DNA of 11,780 nt, taken from contig JADJPJ010000101.1 of the NCBI GenBank assembly GCA_016713325.1, positions 1 to 11,780 of the forward strand. The letters run 5' to 3'. Origin of the DNA: Candidatus Flexifilum affinis. GTDB lineage: Bacteria; Chloroflexota; Anaerolineae; Aggregatilineales; Phototrophicaceae. The position numbers and the translations under genes are program-made. Below the pieces are notes generated by a model. That model worked only from the letters and a program-made list of their open reading frames with translations, was not told the DNA's origin and did not search any database. Shown piece after piece: positions 1-8,291 of the stretch. Position 1 is the first letter of the stretch, and every line of letters begins with the position of its first letter.

Positions 1-1
1 G

Positions 2-582
2 TGGCCCGCGCAGCTTGAGGACGCAACAGTTGGCGGTGCGATGGGCGGGCAAACGCGGCACAGTATCAGCGTCGATCCCGACCAGATATGTGCGCTTGGA
101 CACTTTCTTCGGCGGTCAGTTGGCAGCCCCTGCTGGGGGAACGCGACACGTTATTCGACACCGACCTGCCATTGGCGATGTACTCCAGCAAAGTCGCGTG
201 CGTCATCGATATCGCCGGATCGGTTGATCCGCTGGCTGCCTTTTAACGACGTGAGACTTCAGCCAATCGCAACCGCGCTGTACATGGGGGACACCTAACG
301 ACGCGAGGGGAATTACCTGAGCGCCTCCGCTCTGGCAGGTCGAGTGCCAGCACCAGCCCCTTTCTGATTTTTCACGGTGCGGACGACGAGGTTAACCGGT
401 TGAACAGTCACGGGGAGATGGTGGATGCGCTGCACCGAGCAGGGCAGAAGTGGCTTACGTAGAAGTCCCCCACGCCACCCGGCCCTACTCGGATCAGTCC
501 CTTTGAAACTTTACAGGGGCTCGGGATTGGTTGCGCCAGAGATGTCGCGTTCCTGGGTCGGCACTTGCACTCCCCAAGCTGA
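2..582 (+). pseudogene. Alpha/beta-hydrolase esterase, 3' part, frameshifted
   Basis: Stitched frames give an alpha/beta-hydrolase of the esterase/dienelactone-hydrolase/S9-like group. In order I read WPAQLED, then QLAVRWAGKRG, then SVDPDQICALGH (nucleophile-elbow strand), FGGQLAA, then LLGERDTLFDTDLPLAMYSS (121-190), VACVIDIAGSVDPLAAF (to a stop at 244), LYMGDT, NYLSASALAG, PFLIFHGADDEVNRL (358-402, holding the catalytic Asp), VAYVEVPHATRPYSDQS (450-500, with the likely catalytic His), and a C-terminal helix ending FLGRHLHSPS and TGA at 580-582. At least six frame changes and an in-frame TAA (296-298) interrupt it. The expected GHSxGG elbow reads GHFF/GG in any single-base repair, so the nucleophile Ser is not visible. 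The 5' end lies outside the window. The hydrolase fold is fairly sure; the substrate is unknown. It may be a true pseudogene or an intact gene with sequencing indels. Confidence 0.7.
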
Positions 583-759
583 GGTACTATCGGATGTTCC
601 GGCGGAGATCATGCTCCACTGCGAAAGTATGATCTTAGGGTAACTTTTGTCCGTTTGCATAAAAGCGTCGTCAGGGCAAGAGCGATGTCCACGATGGTTT
701 TTTCAGCGTGGCGATAAAATCTTAGTTGCGACACAGCCCATAACGACATGCGCCATTAC

Positions 760-789
760 AAAAACAGGCCCGGCGGGGCTCGCCGTTTT
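760..789 (-). terminator. Probable Rho-independent terminator of the peroxidase gene
   Basis: A GC-rich hairpin (AGGCCC and GGGGCT around a 3-nt loop, with one mismatch) is flanked by AAAAC and GTTTT. Read on the minus strand it is followed by a run of five T. It lies about 50 bp past the stop codon of the cytochrome c peroxidase, as expected for its terminator. Confidence 0.5.
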
Positions 790-799
790 CTCGATGGTG

Positions 800-825
800 C
801 GCCCCCGGCCGAAAAGTCGGGGGCG
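800..825. repeat. Strong GC hairpin downstream of the peroxidase gene
   Basis: CGCCCCCG (800-807) pairs perfectly with CGGGGGCG (818-825). Two further inner pairs (one G-T) close a CGAAAA loop, giving a 10-bp stem. There is no T-run on either side, so it is more likely an mRNA 3'-end stabiliser or dispersed hairpin than a terminator. It sits 15 bp from the peroxidase stop codon. Confidence 0.55.
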
Positions 826-839
826 AGGATACTGAGGGG

Positions 840-1846
840 TTAGTCCGCAGGCAGAAGCGGGATCGTGACGCGGGCGCCTGGCCTTCCAGCGATTCCAGGA
901 AAAGCCAGGATGTACTTGACTTCGTCATCCGTCAGGTCTCAATCTTCTGGACGCTGCCCATGATGCTACCAGCCTCTTCCAGGGTCCAACGTGTGGCGCT
1001 GCTGTCATGGAAGTACGGCGCGGTCAGGGAGACATTGTTGTACGTCGAAACGCGGAACATGAAGGCGTCGGCAGACGCGCCGGTGACCGTGGCCAGACCG
1101 CGATCCTCACCGTGGACGAACGGCATCAGCGTGCCGATGGAGAGCATCGGGCCGTTGTGGCAGGCGACGCAGCCGACCTGAACGACGATCTCCATACCGC
1201 GTTTGGCGTCATCGGACAGAGCCGATTCGTCGCCGCGCAGATAGCGGTCCAGGGCGTCATCCGGGGTGACCAGGGTGCGCTCAAAGGTGGCGATCGCCTT
1301 GGCAATGTTGAGGAAGGTGATCGGCTCTGCTTCGTCAGGGAAAGCGGCCTGGAAGTAAGGCAGATAGCCTTCGATGCTGGCGATGGTCTCGACAGCCACA
1401 GATCAGCAGGCATGGCCATTTCGACGCTGGCCTGGATCGAGTCTTGGGCCTGTTCTTCTCCAGACCCGTCGCGTGCTTGCCATCCCAGAACTGAAGGTTG
1501 AAGAAGGCGGCGTTCAGGATTATCGGGGAATTGCGGCCACCCGTCTCGAATTCATGGCCCAGCGAAGACGGCAGACGATCGAAAGCCGCTGAGGCCTGTA
1601 GTTGTGGCAGGTGTGGCAGGAGATCACGCCGCTGGCCGACACGGGATCGAAGTACAGCATCTTGCCCAGTTCAATCTTCTCGGGCGTCATCGGGTTGTCT
1701 TCGGGAACCGGAGGCACGTCGGGAAGGGTCGCAACAGACTCCTGCGTGACCTGCGGGCGGGTCTTCCTGAGCATAAATCGCCGCGGCCGCGAAAGACCAT
1801 CAGAACGCCCAAAAACCACCAATGCGACAATCAAGTTTCTCTTCAT
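840..1846 (-). CDS. Diheme cytochrome c peroxidase (MauG/CCP family), frameshifted
   Basis: Exported diheme peroxidase that would reduce hydrogen peroxide with electrons from a small c-type cytochrome or copper protein. ATG at 1844-1846 is chosen because AGGAG (1854-1858) lies 7 nt upstream. The stitched N-terminus [11 protein letters not shown]...[11 protein letters not shown] is a signal peptide. Next come [20 protein letters not shown] and heme motif 1 CHTCH (1604-1618), then [31 protein letters not shown], heme motif 2 CVACH (1157-1171), [14 protein letters not shown] with TLEEA, and the C-terminal [12 protein letters not shown] and VTIPLLPAD ending in TAA at 840-842. These blocks follow the order of the two cytochrome domains of the family, and the length (about 335 codons) is typical. 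Frame changes fall near 1800, 1590, 1430, 1395, 940 and 900. Both heme motifs survive, so sequencing indels are likelier than decay. Divergent from the FAS1 gene. Confidence 0.85.
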
Positions 1847-1853
1847 TGAATTG

Positions 1854-1858
1854 CTCCT
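1854..1858 (-). promoter_or_regulatory. Ribosome binding site of the peroxidase gene
   Basis: AGGAG on the minus strand, 7 nt before the ATG at 1844-1846. It fixes the start at the signal peptide (MKRNL...) rather than at the GTG 45 bases upstream in the same frame. Confidence 0.7.
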
Positions 1859-1907
1859 GTGCTGCTGTCGTGAGATGCGTGACAGAGTCACTATTACGTT
1901 GAGCGTT

Positions 1908-1952
1908 AGTTTAGGTTACCAAACGCTTTTGAACTTGTGACATTCGTCACAA
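1908..1952 (-). promoter_or_regulatory. CRP/FNR-family binding site with candidate -10 box
   Basis: TTGTGAC (1935-1941) and GTCACAA (1946-1952) form a perfect 7+7 palindrome. The core TGTGA-N6-TCACA equals the CRP-type consensus. On the minus strand TAAACT (1913-1908) is a plausible -10 box. Its start point would lie near 1901, placing the palindrome centre at about -42, the position of an activator overlapping the -35 region. That suggests a CRP/FNR-family activator of the peroxidase gene. The palindrome is plain; the -10 box and activator role are inferred. It could also act on the FAS1 gene 230 bp to the right. Confidence 0.6.
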
Positions 1953-2180
1953 TCGACTGGATGAACAGTCACAAAATTTCATATCCTACAGGTTTCAGGG
2001 GAGTTGCAGAGTCGCCCCGCTCATCAAAGACCAAGGCGCGACTTATCGAATTTCGGGGATCGCTCACTTCGCGCTAAATTCCGACCCCTAACGTGGTGCA
2101 AGTACTGCGCGCAGATTTGCAAACGGATGTATCGTAAGCCTGATAACTATGGAACGGAGCCAAAGGGGAGTCAACATTCA
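1953..2180. other. Intergenic region upstream of the FAS1 gene
   Basis: No gene is seen. A second half-site-like TCACA lies at about 1968-1974. A purine-rich AAGGGGAG (2163-2170) is the likely ribosome binding site for the FAS1 gene. TTGCAA near 2117 followed by TGATAA could be a weak plus-strand promoter, but the match is poor and I do not call it. Confidence 0.4.
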
Positions 2181-3207
2181 ATGATGAGCCGTTTGCTCAC
2201 GATTCCCGGTGCTCGTCATGGCCGCCCTGTTCATGGTCCGCCCCTCCTTCGCCCAGGATGATCCGGGACCATTGCCGACACCGTCGTCGCCAGCACCACC
2301 GCCGAAACGCCCGAGTTCACAATCCTGCTCGCCGCCGTCAGCGCCGCCGACCCGGCCGTGCTGGAGCTGAGCAATCCTGAAGCCAATGTCACCGTCTCCG
2401 CCTGACCGACGCCGCCTTCGCCGCGGCCTGGAAGTCTCGGCGTCAGCGCCGAAGATCCTGCTGGCCGACACCGCCACGCCGGACCAACATCCTCCTGTAC
2501 CAGCCGTCGTCCCCGGCTCCTTCGCCGCCGAAGCCGTCGTCGCGCTGGATGGCGCTCTGCTCCGGCACAATGTACCCTGAGACGGCGCTGGAGCATCTCC
2601 GCGGGCGACATGGGCGTCATGGTCAACGAGTCCAACGTGGCCGCGACCGACGTGATGGCCTCCAACGGCATCGCACGTCATCGACGCGGTCCTGCTGCCC
2701 CCGGCCATGGAAGACATGGGCGATGGCATGGGCGATGATGGAACCCGCCGGCAACATCGCTGAGGTCGTTATTACGGGCCGCCGGCGCCGAAGCGCCGGA
2801 ATTCACCACCCTGCTGGCCGCTGTCCAGGCGGCTGACCCCGCCATCCTGGCCACGCTGACCGGCGCCGGCCCGTACACCGCCTTCGCGCCGACCGACGCG
2901 GCCTTCACGGCGGCCCTGAAGCCCTGGGCATCACCGCCGAGCAGCTCCCGGCCGACGTCGAGACCCTGACCAGCGTCCCGCTTACCACGTCGTGCCCGGC
3001 CACTTCGCTTCGCCGACCGTCGTGGCAGTTGCCGGCGCTGAGGGCGCGCGCGACGATCGCCACCGCACCGGCCGGTACCACCGGTCAACGTCTCCTGGAT
3101 GGCGAGTCGGTCAAGGTCAACGACGCCACCGTCGTGACGGTCGACGCACGCCCTCCAACGGCATCATCCACGTCATCGACGCGGTCATCCTGCCGCCCAG
3201 CGAATAA
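2181..3207 (+). CDS. Exported protein with two FAS1 (fasciclin) domains, frameshifted
   Basis: Stitched frames give MMSRLLTI...LVMAALFMVRPSFAQDDPG, a signal peptide with an SFA/QDD cleavage site, followed by two FAS1 domains. Domain 1 (about 2266-2705) shows TIADTVVAS, EFTILLAAVSAADPAVLEL, TDAAFAA, GSFAAEAVVALDG, VMVNESNVAATDVMASNGI and HVIDAVLLPP. A short Asp/Gly/Met-rich linker (AMEDMGDGMGDD) leads to domain 2 (about 2750-3204) with EFTTLLAAVQAADPAILATL, FAPTDAAFTAAL, SVKVNDATVV and NGIIHVIDAVILPPSE before TAA (3205-3207). FAS1 domains mediate adhesion at the cell surface or in the matrix; the ligand here is unknown. Both ATGs at 2181 and 2184 are possible; AAGGGGAG fits the first better (10 nt). 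Ten or so small indels break the gene while substitutions stay few, so the break is probably a sequence-quality problem. The gene ends before a strong terminator. Confidence 0.85.
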
Positions 3208-3277
3208 CGATAGGCTGAGTCAAACGTGCTGAGCGCGGAGTAAGCGGCGCTGAGTGCGGAATGACAACCAATGCGGT

Positions 3278-3332
3278 CTGAGGACTGAGTCGCCCCGTGG
3301 GGAAACGGGTTGGCTCAGTCCTCAGTCATTTT
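3278..3332 (+). terminator. Rho-independent terminator of the FAS1 gene
   Basis: A perfect 12-bp inverted repeat, CTGAGGACTGAG (3278-3289) with CTCAGTCCTCAG (3314-3325), can extend inward by about eight more pairs with one mismatch. It is followed by TCATTTT. It begins 70 bp past the FAS1 stop codon and points in the same direction. Confidence 0.65.
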
Positions 3333-3707
3333 GGGGTATGTCAGGCGGTGCTGACAAATGTGGGGTAAGTATGGTTCTGCCGCCAAGGGCTTGTGAATTT
3401 AGATGCGCAGTCGCCGGACGCGCAGTAGCGCGTCCCTGACGAAGGGGAGGGGGGCGGGTGTGAGGGAGCGGCCCCTGAGCACGGACCGGCGGAGGGACAA
3501 TAGTGCGCAGCAGAGATGACATGAGCGCCGAGACGGGTCCGCATAATGCCTGCTCCCGCCGAAGCGCCTGGGACGATTGGGGCGGGAGTGTGACGCCGGT
3601 GTAAAGTCCGGGCAAAGTGGCCGGCAGGATGGAGTCCCGGGGAAACCGGCGAGCCAGTCGCAGCGCCACTGGGACGCGCAGGGGCGCGTCCCACGAAGGG
3701 GGTGGGG
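3333..3707. other. Non-coding stretch with GC-rich hairpin repeats
   Basis: Long open frames cross this stretch on the minus strand, but their protein has no domain signature and is rich in Pro, Ala, Arg and Ser, as expected from GC-rich non-coding DNA. The stretch is framed by two copies of one hairpin element (3416-3464 and 3671-3715). I see no gene between them. Confidence 0.5.
3416..3467. repeat. Dispersed hairpin plus G-rich element, copy A
   Basis: GGACGCGC (3416-3423) and GCGCGTCC (3428-3435) form an 8-bp hairpin with the loop AGTA. They are followed by TGACGAAGGGG and several G-runs up to 3467. The hairpin and the ACGAAGGGG tail recur at 3671-3715. Confidence 0.7.
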
Positions 3708-3715
3708 CTAAGGGG
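3671..3715. repeat. Dispersed hairpin plus G-rich element, copy B
   Basis: GGGACGCGC (3671-3679) and GCGCGTCCC (3684-3692) form a 9-bp hairpin with the loop AGGG, followed by ACGAAGGGGG and TGGGGCTAAGGGG. Aligned with copy A, the two share the hairpin arms, the ACGAAGGGG box and the G-rich tail, with a 2-base gap. It overlaps the probable 3' end of the propeller gene by a few bases. Confidence 0.7.
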
Positions 3716-4975
3716 GGTGACTCCAGACCGGGCGCCCGCCCACACAAGGTCGACCACCGCCGTGACATATTTGGCGTCCTCGGCGCTTGCGCCCGCCACA
3801 GTCCAGCCGCCAGCCGACCAGTGAGCGTCGCGGCCCGTCCCAAACATAGGTCACCATCGGCTGATACCCGCCGCGTCCAGGCATGCTCCACACAGGTGCC
3901 GATACCCGCGTCAGGATCTGCACTGGCGTCGATAACATGCTGCTGCCCATCCCAGACGATGATTTCAAAGAAGTTGTTTCGGTGATTCCATGCGTTCCAC
4001 ACCAATCGTCCGTCTTGGCTCCATTGCGGTTGAGTGTCACGCGTCCGGGTCCTGGCTGATGTCGCGCACGCTCGCCATCCCACATCACAATTTCCTTGCC
4101 CGTGCCAGTTGCCGCGGTCCATGCCAGCTGCCCGTCGCGGCTCCACCGCGGGTCGCGACCCGGCGCGTCCAGCTCCCGGCTGAGGTTGCGGACCTGCTCA
4201 CCGTCCCATAGAAAGATCCGTCGCCGCGATCCTGAACGGACGCCCAGGCGAGCCGGCCATCGTCGCTCCAGGTGTAGTCGTGCCACCCCCGGTTCGGGCT
4301 AACACAGACCGTCCGTGCGCCGCCCCACACGAACAAATCGCTCTGTCCGCTGCGTAAAAACTCCCAGGCGAGCTGTCCGTCTGCACTCCAGGTGAAAAGC
4401 AAGTTCTGCGCATCCGGGTTTCGACCGACGAGGATGATCTGCTGCCCGTCCCAGACGACGAGCGAGAAGTCCTGTTCGGGCCGGCGCGACGACCGCCAAG
4501 CCAGCCGTCCATCCTGGCTCCATTCTGGCATCGTGTCCCGTAGATCCGGGTTCTGACTGACGTTGCGCACCTGCTCGCCGTCCCATACCATGATCTCAGA
4601 ATCGTCGCCGCTTGCCGCCACCCACGCCAGCCGTCCGTCCGCGCTCCAGGCGGGGGAGTAATCGCCACTCTCCGGGGTCTGGCTGAGGTTGCGCACCTGC
4701 TCGCCATCCCAGACGACGATGTCGTAGCCTGCGACCCACGCCAGCCGACCATCCGTGCTCCAGGTTGGGAAGACGCTATACCATGGCGCTTTGACGCTGA
4801 AGTTGACGACCACACGCCCATCCCAGACGGAAATTTCGCTGTCCAGAACTTTTTCGGACACCCACGCCAGCCAGGACCCGCGCGGAGTCAGTGCGCCGGC
4901 AATGACCGCACCGGCGGTCAGTACCAGACAAATGAGGGAGATGGCGATCGTAAGTTGGAGGGCGAGTCGGGGCAT
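3708..4975 (-). CDS. Exported repeat protein, WD40/PD40-like beta-propeller, frameshifted 3' part
   Basis: ATG at 4973-4975 begins MPRLALQLTIAISLICLVL, a signal peptide or membrane anchor (residues 5-27). Upstream codons in the same frame are Pro/Arg-rich and look non-coding. No clear ribosome binding site is visible. The rest is a tandem repeat of about 38-44 residues: a WSxDGRLAW strand, a variable turn, an [I/V]xVWDG strand, then VRNLSQNP or similar. The WS positions are residues 72, 110, 152, 196 and 236, with three or so more after a frame change near 4208 (FLWDGEQVRNLSRELDAP, RWSRDGQLAW, IVMWDG, QWSQDGRLVW, IIVWDGQQHVIDAS). Further frame changes lie near 4075, 4047 and 3860. About eight repeats would make one seven- or eight-bladed propeller, similar to TolB/PD40 repeats. 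The C-terminal end is uncertain; I place it at the stop of the frame holding the last VWDG motif. Ligand and role are unknown. Confidence 0.65.
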
Positions 4976-5329
4976 GGTGGGCGATCTTTTGTCGGCGCGT
5001 CGCTGCGAACCGTCACAGCGTGATCCCTGCCATCGATTGTAGCCGGACCCGCGCGCCGTCCGCGTTCCGTGGGCGAACCACCGGGCGGCGACCGCGAACA
5101 GGCTCGCACACCGTCTCTCTGCGTGGAGAGGGGCGTGTCCTTCACGGCGCACCCGTCCCCCTCCCGCTGGGGTGGGGCTGGGAGGCGGGCTACATTGGGG
5201 TCGCGGACGCCCTTGGGGCGGCCCTACGCGCAAACCGGTTGAGATTGTAGGGGGCAGACGCAAACGAAGTTCGCCCCTCAGCCCCGTGCCTGGGGGGGCT
5301 CAGAAGGGCAACCACCTTGGTTGGAGTTC
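4976..5329. other. Intergenic GC-rich region between propeller gene and rhamnosidase
   Basis: I find no supported gene. The stretch lies upstream of the propeller gene and downstream of the rhamnosidase, both on the minus strand. It holds a small CTCTC/GAGAG hairpin near 5116-5132, a CCTCCC (5160-5165)/GGGAGG (5180-5185) hairpin overlapping a G-quadruplex-like run (5169-5189), and an AGCCCC/GGGGCT hairpin near 5279-5300 that may end the rhamnosidase transcript, although it has no T-run. No clear promoter for the propeller gene is visible. Confidence 0.5.
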
Positions 5330-8073
5330 TTATCTCTGTTCGACCACGAACCGATACACCCCCGCCCCAACCTCATGCACACGGCCGTTGACCGGCGCGC
5401 CATTGAGGGTGATGGCGCTGTCGTAGGGAAGCGCCACCGTGGCGGAGGTGTTGGGCGGCACGACGACAGTGTAGGTGAAAGCGCCGTCCTCCAGCGTCCA
5501 GGCGGATTCCAGCACCCCGTACAGCGTATCAAGCGAGGCGCGGGCGAAGGTCAGTCCGCCGCCCGGCTGAGGACGCAGCACGGCGTGTTTGTAGCCCGGC
5601 GCGGCCGGATCGACGTCGATGCCGGCCACCGTGTTGTACAGCCAGTCGCCGATCGCGCCGTAGGCATAGTGGTTGAAGGAATTCATCTCCGGCGTCTGGA
5701 AACCGTTCTCCGGCGTCCACCCGTCCCAGCGCTCCCAGATCGTCGTCGCGCCCTGCGTCACGGCGTACAGCCAGGAGGGCCAGCTCTTTTGCTGGAGCAG
5801 CGCATAGGCCGCATCCAGGCATCCGTTCTGGCTCAGGACGTGGTTCAGGTACGGCGAACCGGACGAATCCGGTCGAGAGGTGCATGCCCCGGCGCTCGAT
5901 GTCGGCGACCAGCTCGGCGGCAGCCTGCGGGCGCAGGTTATCCGGCAGCAGGTCGAAGTGCAGCGCCAGCACGTACGCGGTCTGGGTCGGGCTGAACAGG
6001 TCGGTGTTGAACACCTCGGACGTGATAGGGCCATAGTCGACTTCGCGGAGCGTGCCGCGCGAGGGCGTCCGCCTGATCCATCTGGCGCCGCGCCTCGGAC
6101 GGGGTGACGACGACCGGCGGGACGGTGCTGCCGGACAGGTAGCGTTCGCAGAAAGCGGTCCGCACGTCCTCGAAGAGCGTCTGGTAGCGGGCCGCGTCGT
6201 CGGATTTGCCGAGGAGGGTTGCGATCCGGGCCATCAGCCGGGCGTCGTAGGCCAGGAAGGCCGTGCCGAGCAGATCGCGCGGGTGCTGGCGTTGATCGAC
6301 AGCCAGTCGCCGAAGCCGGGCCAGCCTTTCGTAGTCAGCGCGGCAGCGGATGTTGCCGGGGCTGTTGGCCAGCAGGAAGTCCATGAAGCGCGTCATGGTC
6401 GCGTAGTTCTGTTCCAGGATGCCCGTGTCGCCGTAGCACAGGTAGATTGTCCACGGGCAAATGACCGCCGCGTCCGCCCAGGCCGGGCCGCCATCGGTCG
6501 GCACGTCGGCGGCGTAGGGGACCACCGAGGGAACTGAGCCGTCAGGGTTCTGCGCGTCGGCCACATCCTGCGCCCACTTGGTCATGAAGCCGGCCACGTT
6601 CATGTTGAAGGCGGCCGTGCGCACGAACACCTGAATGTCGCCCGTCCAGCCCAGCCGCTCGTCGCGCTGCGGGCAGTCGGTCGGCACATCGAGGAAGTTG
6701 CCCTTTTGCCCCCACTGGATGTTGTGCTGAAGCTGGTTGAGGAGTGGGTCGGAGCACTCGAACGTCCCAGTCGGTTCCATGTCGGAATGGAGCACGATGC
6801 CGGTGATCGTCTCTTCGGTCACCTCGCCCTTGTAGCCCTCGATCTCCACGTAGCGGAAGCCGTGGAAGGTGAATTTCGACTCCCAGACTTCGATGCCCTC
6901 GCCTTTGAAGGTGTAGTAGTCCGTCGCATGGGCGCTGCGCAGATTGGTGTAGTAGGGCGAACCGTCGGCATTGAGCACTTCGGCGAAGCGGATGATCGCC
7001 GTCGAACCCGCCGGGCCGGACGCTTTGAAGCGCACCCGACCGACCATGTTCTGGCCCAGGTCGAACAAATAGCGCTTGCGCCCCATCGCGCTGCGGTCAA
7101 TCGGTTTGACCGCCGGAGGAAGCTCCTGAATGCGCCGGACGGTCGGGCCGTTCAGCGCTACGACTTGCAGGTCGGGATGGGCGAAGGTCTGGGCAGGGAA
7201 CGCCTGCGGAAGGGCGACCTCCGGCGTATCCCAGCCGGGGATCTCCTTGCGCGCGTCGTAGGCCTCGCCGACGATGAAATCGCTGTGCGTGATCGGACCG
7301 AAGTGAAAGGTCCAGGAGCCGTCCGAGACGATCGTCTGAGTCCGTCCATCGGCCAGGGTGATCTCCAACTGCGCCAGGAGCTGCGGCCGGTCGACGTAGT
7401 TCTGGCGGTGCAGCCAGCCGATGTATCCGGCGGCCCAGCCGTCGCCCAGCAACGCGCCGAGGGCGTTGTCGCCCTGGCGCAACAGGGCAGTCACGTCATA
7501 TGTCACATATTGCACGCGCTTGTGATAATCCGTCCAGCCCGGCGCGAACACATCTTCCCCGACTGCCTGGCCGTTGATCGAACACTCGAAGACGCCCAGC
7601 GCCGTCACGTACAGCCGCGCCGAGGCGACCGCCGCCGGCAGCGTGAAGACCGTGCGCAGATAAGGCGGGGGCAGCGTGCTGCGCGGCCCGGCCGCAAACG
7701 AAGGGCCGATCCACTGCGCCGCCCAGTCCTCGGCCTCCAGCAGACCCATCTCGAACCAGGCGATCTCGCTCTCGGCGGCCGCGCCGGTCTCGTCCCAGAC
7801 CGTCACCTGCCAGTGGACGCGCTGACGCGAGTGGAGCGCCGGGCCACCATAGGCCACATGGACCGACTGATCGGACTCGACGCGGCCGCTGTCCCAAAGA
7901 TCGGGGGCATGGTCACGCAGAAGCACGGGATCGCTGGCGGCGGTCACACGGTAGGCGATCTGACGGGCGCCGGGCCGGTCAGTTTCCAGGCGCCAGGACA
8001 GGCGGGGGATGCGTAGGTCGATGCCGAGGGGGTTGCGGCGGTATTCGGTGGTGAGGTACGTAACGAGAGTCAT
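5330..8073 (-). CDS. Alpha-L-rhamnosidase, glycoside hydrolase family 78, with frameshifts
   Basis: Hydrolyses terminal alpha-L-rhamnose from glycosides or oligosaccharides. The start ATG (8071-8073) has AAGGA 6-7 nt upstream. Domains in order: an N-terminal Ig-like part (residues 1-115: PLGIDLRIPRLSWRLE), the rhamnosidase N domain (about 118-290: AQWIGPSF, RLYVTALGVFECSINGQAVG, APGWTDYHKRVQYVTYDV), a concanavalin-like domain (330-430: YTNLRSAHATDYYTF, FTFHGFRYVEIEGY) and the catalytic (alpha/alpha)6 barrel from about 435. The signature DCPQRDERLGWTGD is at residues 466-479; its Glu (472) is the general acid in studied GH78 enzymes. Later come TTIWERWDGWTPENGF and EMNSFNHYAYGAIGDWLY, then a C-terminal beta domain ending FVVEQR. 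No signal peptide is seen, so it is probably cytoplasmic. Frame changes occur near 6330, 6285, 6060 and 5860. The summed length of about 914 residues is normal for the family. It is divergent from a LacI regulator and next to a sugar transporter. Confidence 0.93.
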
Positions 8074-8291
8074 TCAGTGTCCTTTTTCAAAAGATCGCCC
8101 ACTTTTAGCGCGCTTCAGCGACAAATCACAGTCCCGATTCAGGTCAAGGGAATACGGTCCGGATCGCTAATGATTACAACTTTGAATCGGCTATGCAATA
8201 GAGCTACTTGACAAAAATCCTGAAACTCTACTCTAAAAAATCAATTTACACGATTAAGGTGATTCGTGCAACTGGTTTATTCGTGAGCTTT
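8074..8291. promoter_or_regulatory. Divergent promoter region between rhamnosidase and LacI regulator
   Basis: The region is clearly more AT-rich than its neighbours. It holds the plus-strand promoter described at 8208-8237. It also contains the 8-bp palindrome AGCGCGCT (about 8107-8114) close to the rhamnosidase start, where a repressor could act, and the weak imperfect repeat TTGAATCGGCTATGCAA (about 8182-8198), with a central CG as in LacI-family operators. On the minus strand TTGACC near 8140 is a -35 candidate without a good -10. Operator calls are tentative. Confidence 0.4.
8208..8237 (+). promoter_or_regulatory. Sigma-70-type promoter of the LacI regulator gene
   Basis: A perfect -35 box TTGACA (8208-8213) is followed after 18 bases by TCTAAA (8232-8237), four of six matches to the -10 consensus. 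Transcription would start near 8244 and leave a leader of about 48 bases before the ATG at 8292. This also excludes starts upstream of 8244 for the regulator. Confidence 0.6.

Larger units (their letters stand above)
583..839. other. Intergenic region between convergent esterase and peroxidase
   Basis: I see no convincing coding sequence here. The stretch lies between a gene ending at 582 on the plus strand and one ending at 840 on the minus strand, so it should hold terminators. It contains a 7-bp inverted repeat (AGATCAT 606-612 with ATGATCT 629-635) and two GC-rich hairpins described separately at 760-789 and 800-825. Confidence 0.55.

Noticed and set aside
583..759. tRNA or small RNA gene in the gap
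   Set aside because: No cloverleaf with paired acceptor stem and T-arm could be traced; only a weak 7-bp inverted repeat is present.
1007..1501. Plus-strand open frame of 164 codons
   Set aside because: It is the complement of the peroxidase gene; heme motifs and conserved blocks are all on the minus strand.
3322..3700. Continuation of the propeller protein past 3708 in long minus-strand frames
   Set aside because: The repeat pattern stops before 3708 and the remaining frames translate hairpin repeats and Pro/Ala/Arg-rich text without structure.
3416..3715. CRISPR array or insertion sequence in the repeat-rich stretch
   Set aside because: Only two copies 255 bp apart, no regular spacers, no transposase and no terminal inverted repeats bounding a gene.
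4976..5263. N-terminal extension of the propeller protein by 96 codons
   Set aside because: The extension is Pro/Arg-rich, crosses hairpins and a G-rich run, and would bury the signal peptide that starts at 4975.
6706..8016. Plus-strand open frame of 436 codons
   Set aside because: It lies opposite the GH78 catalytic and N-terminal domains and shows no domain features; a typical GC-rich antisense frame.
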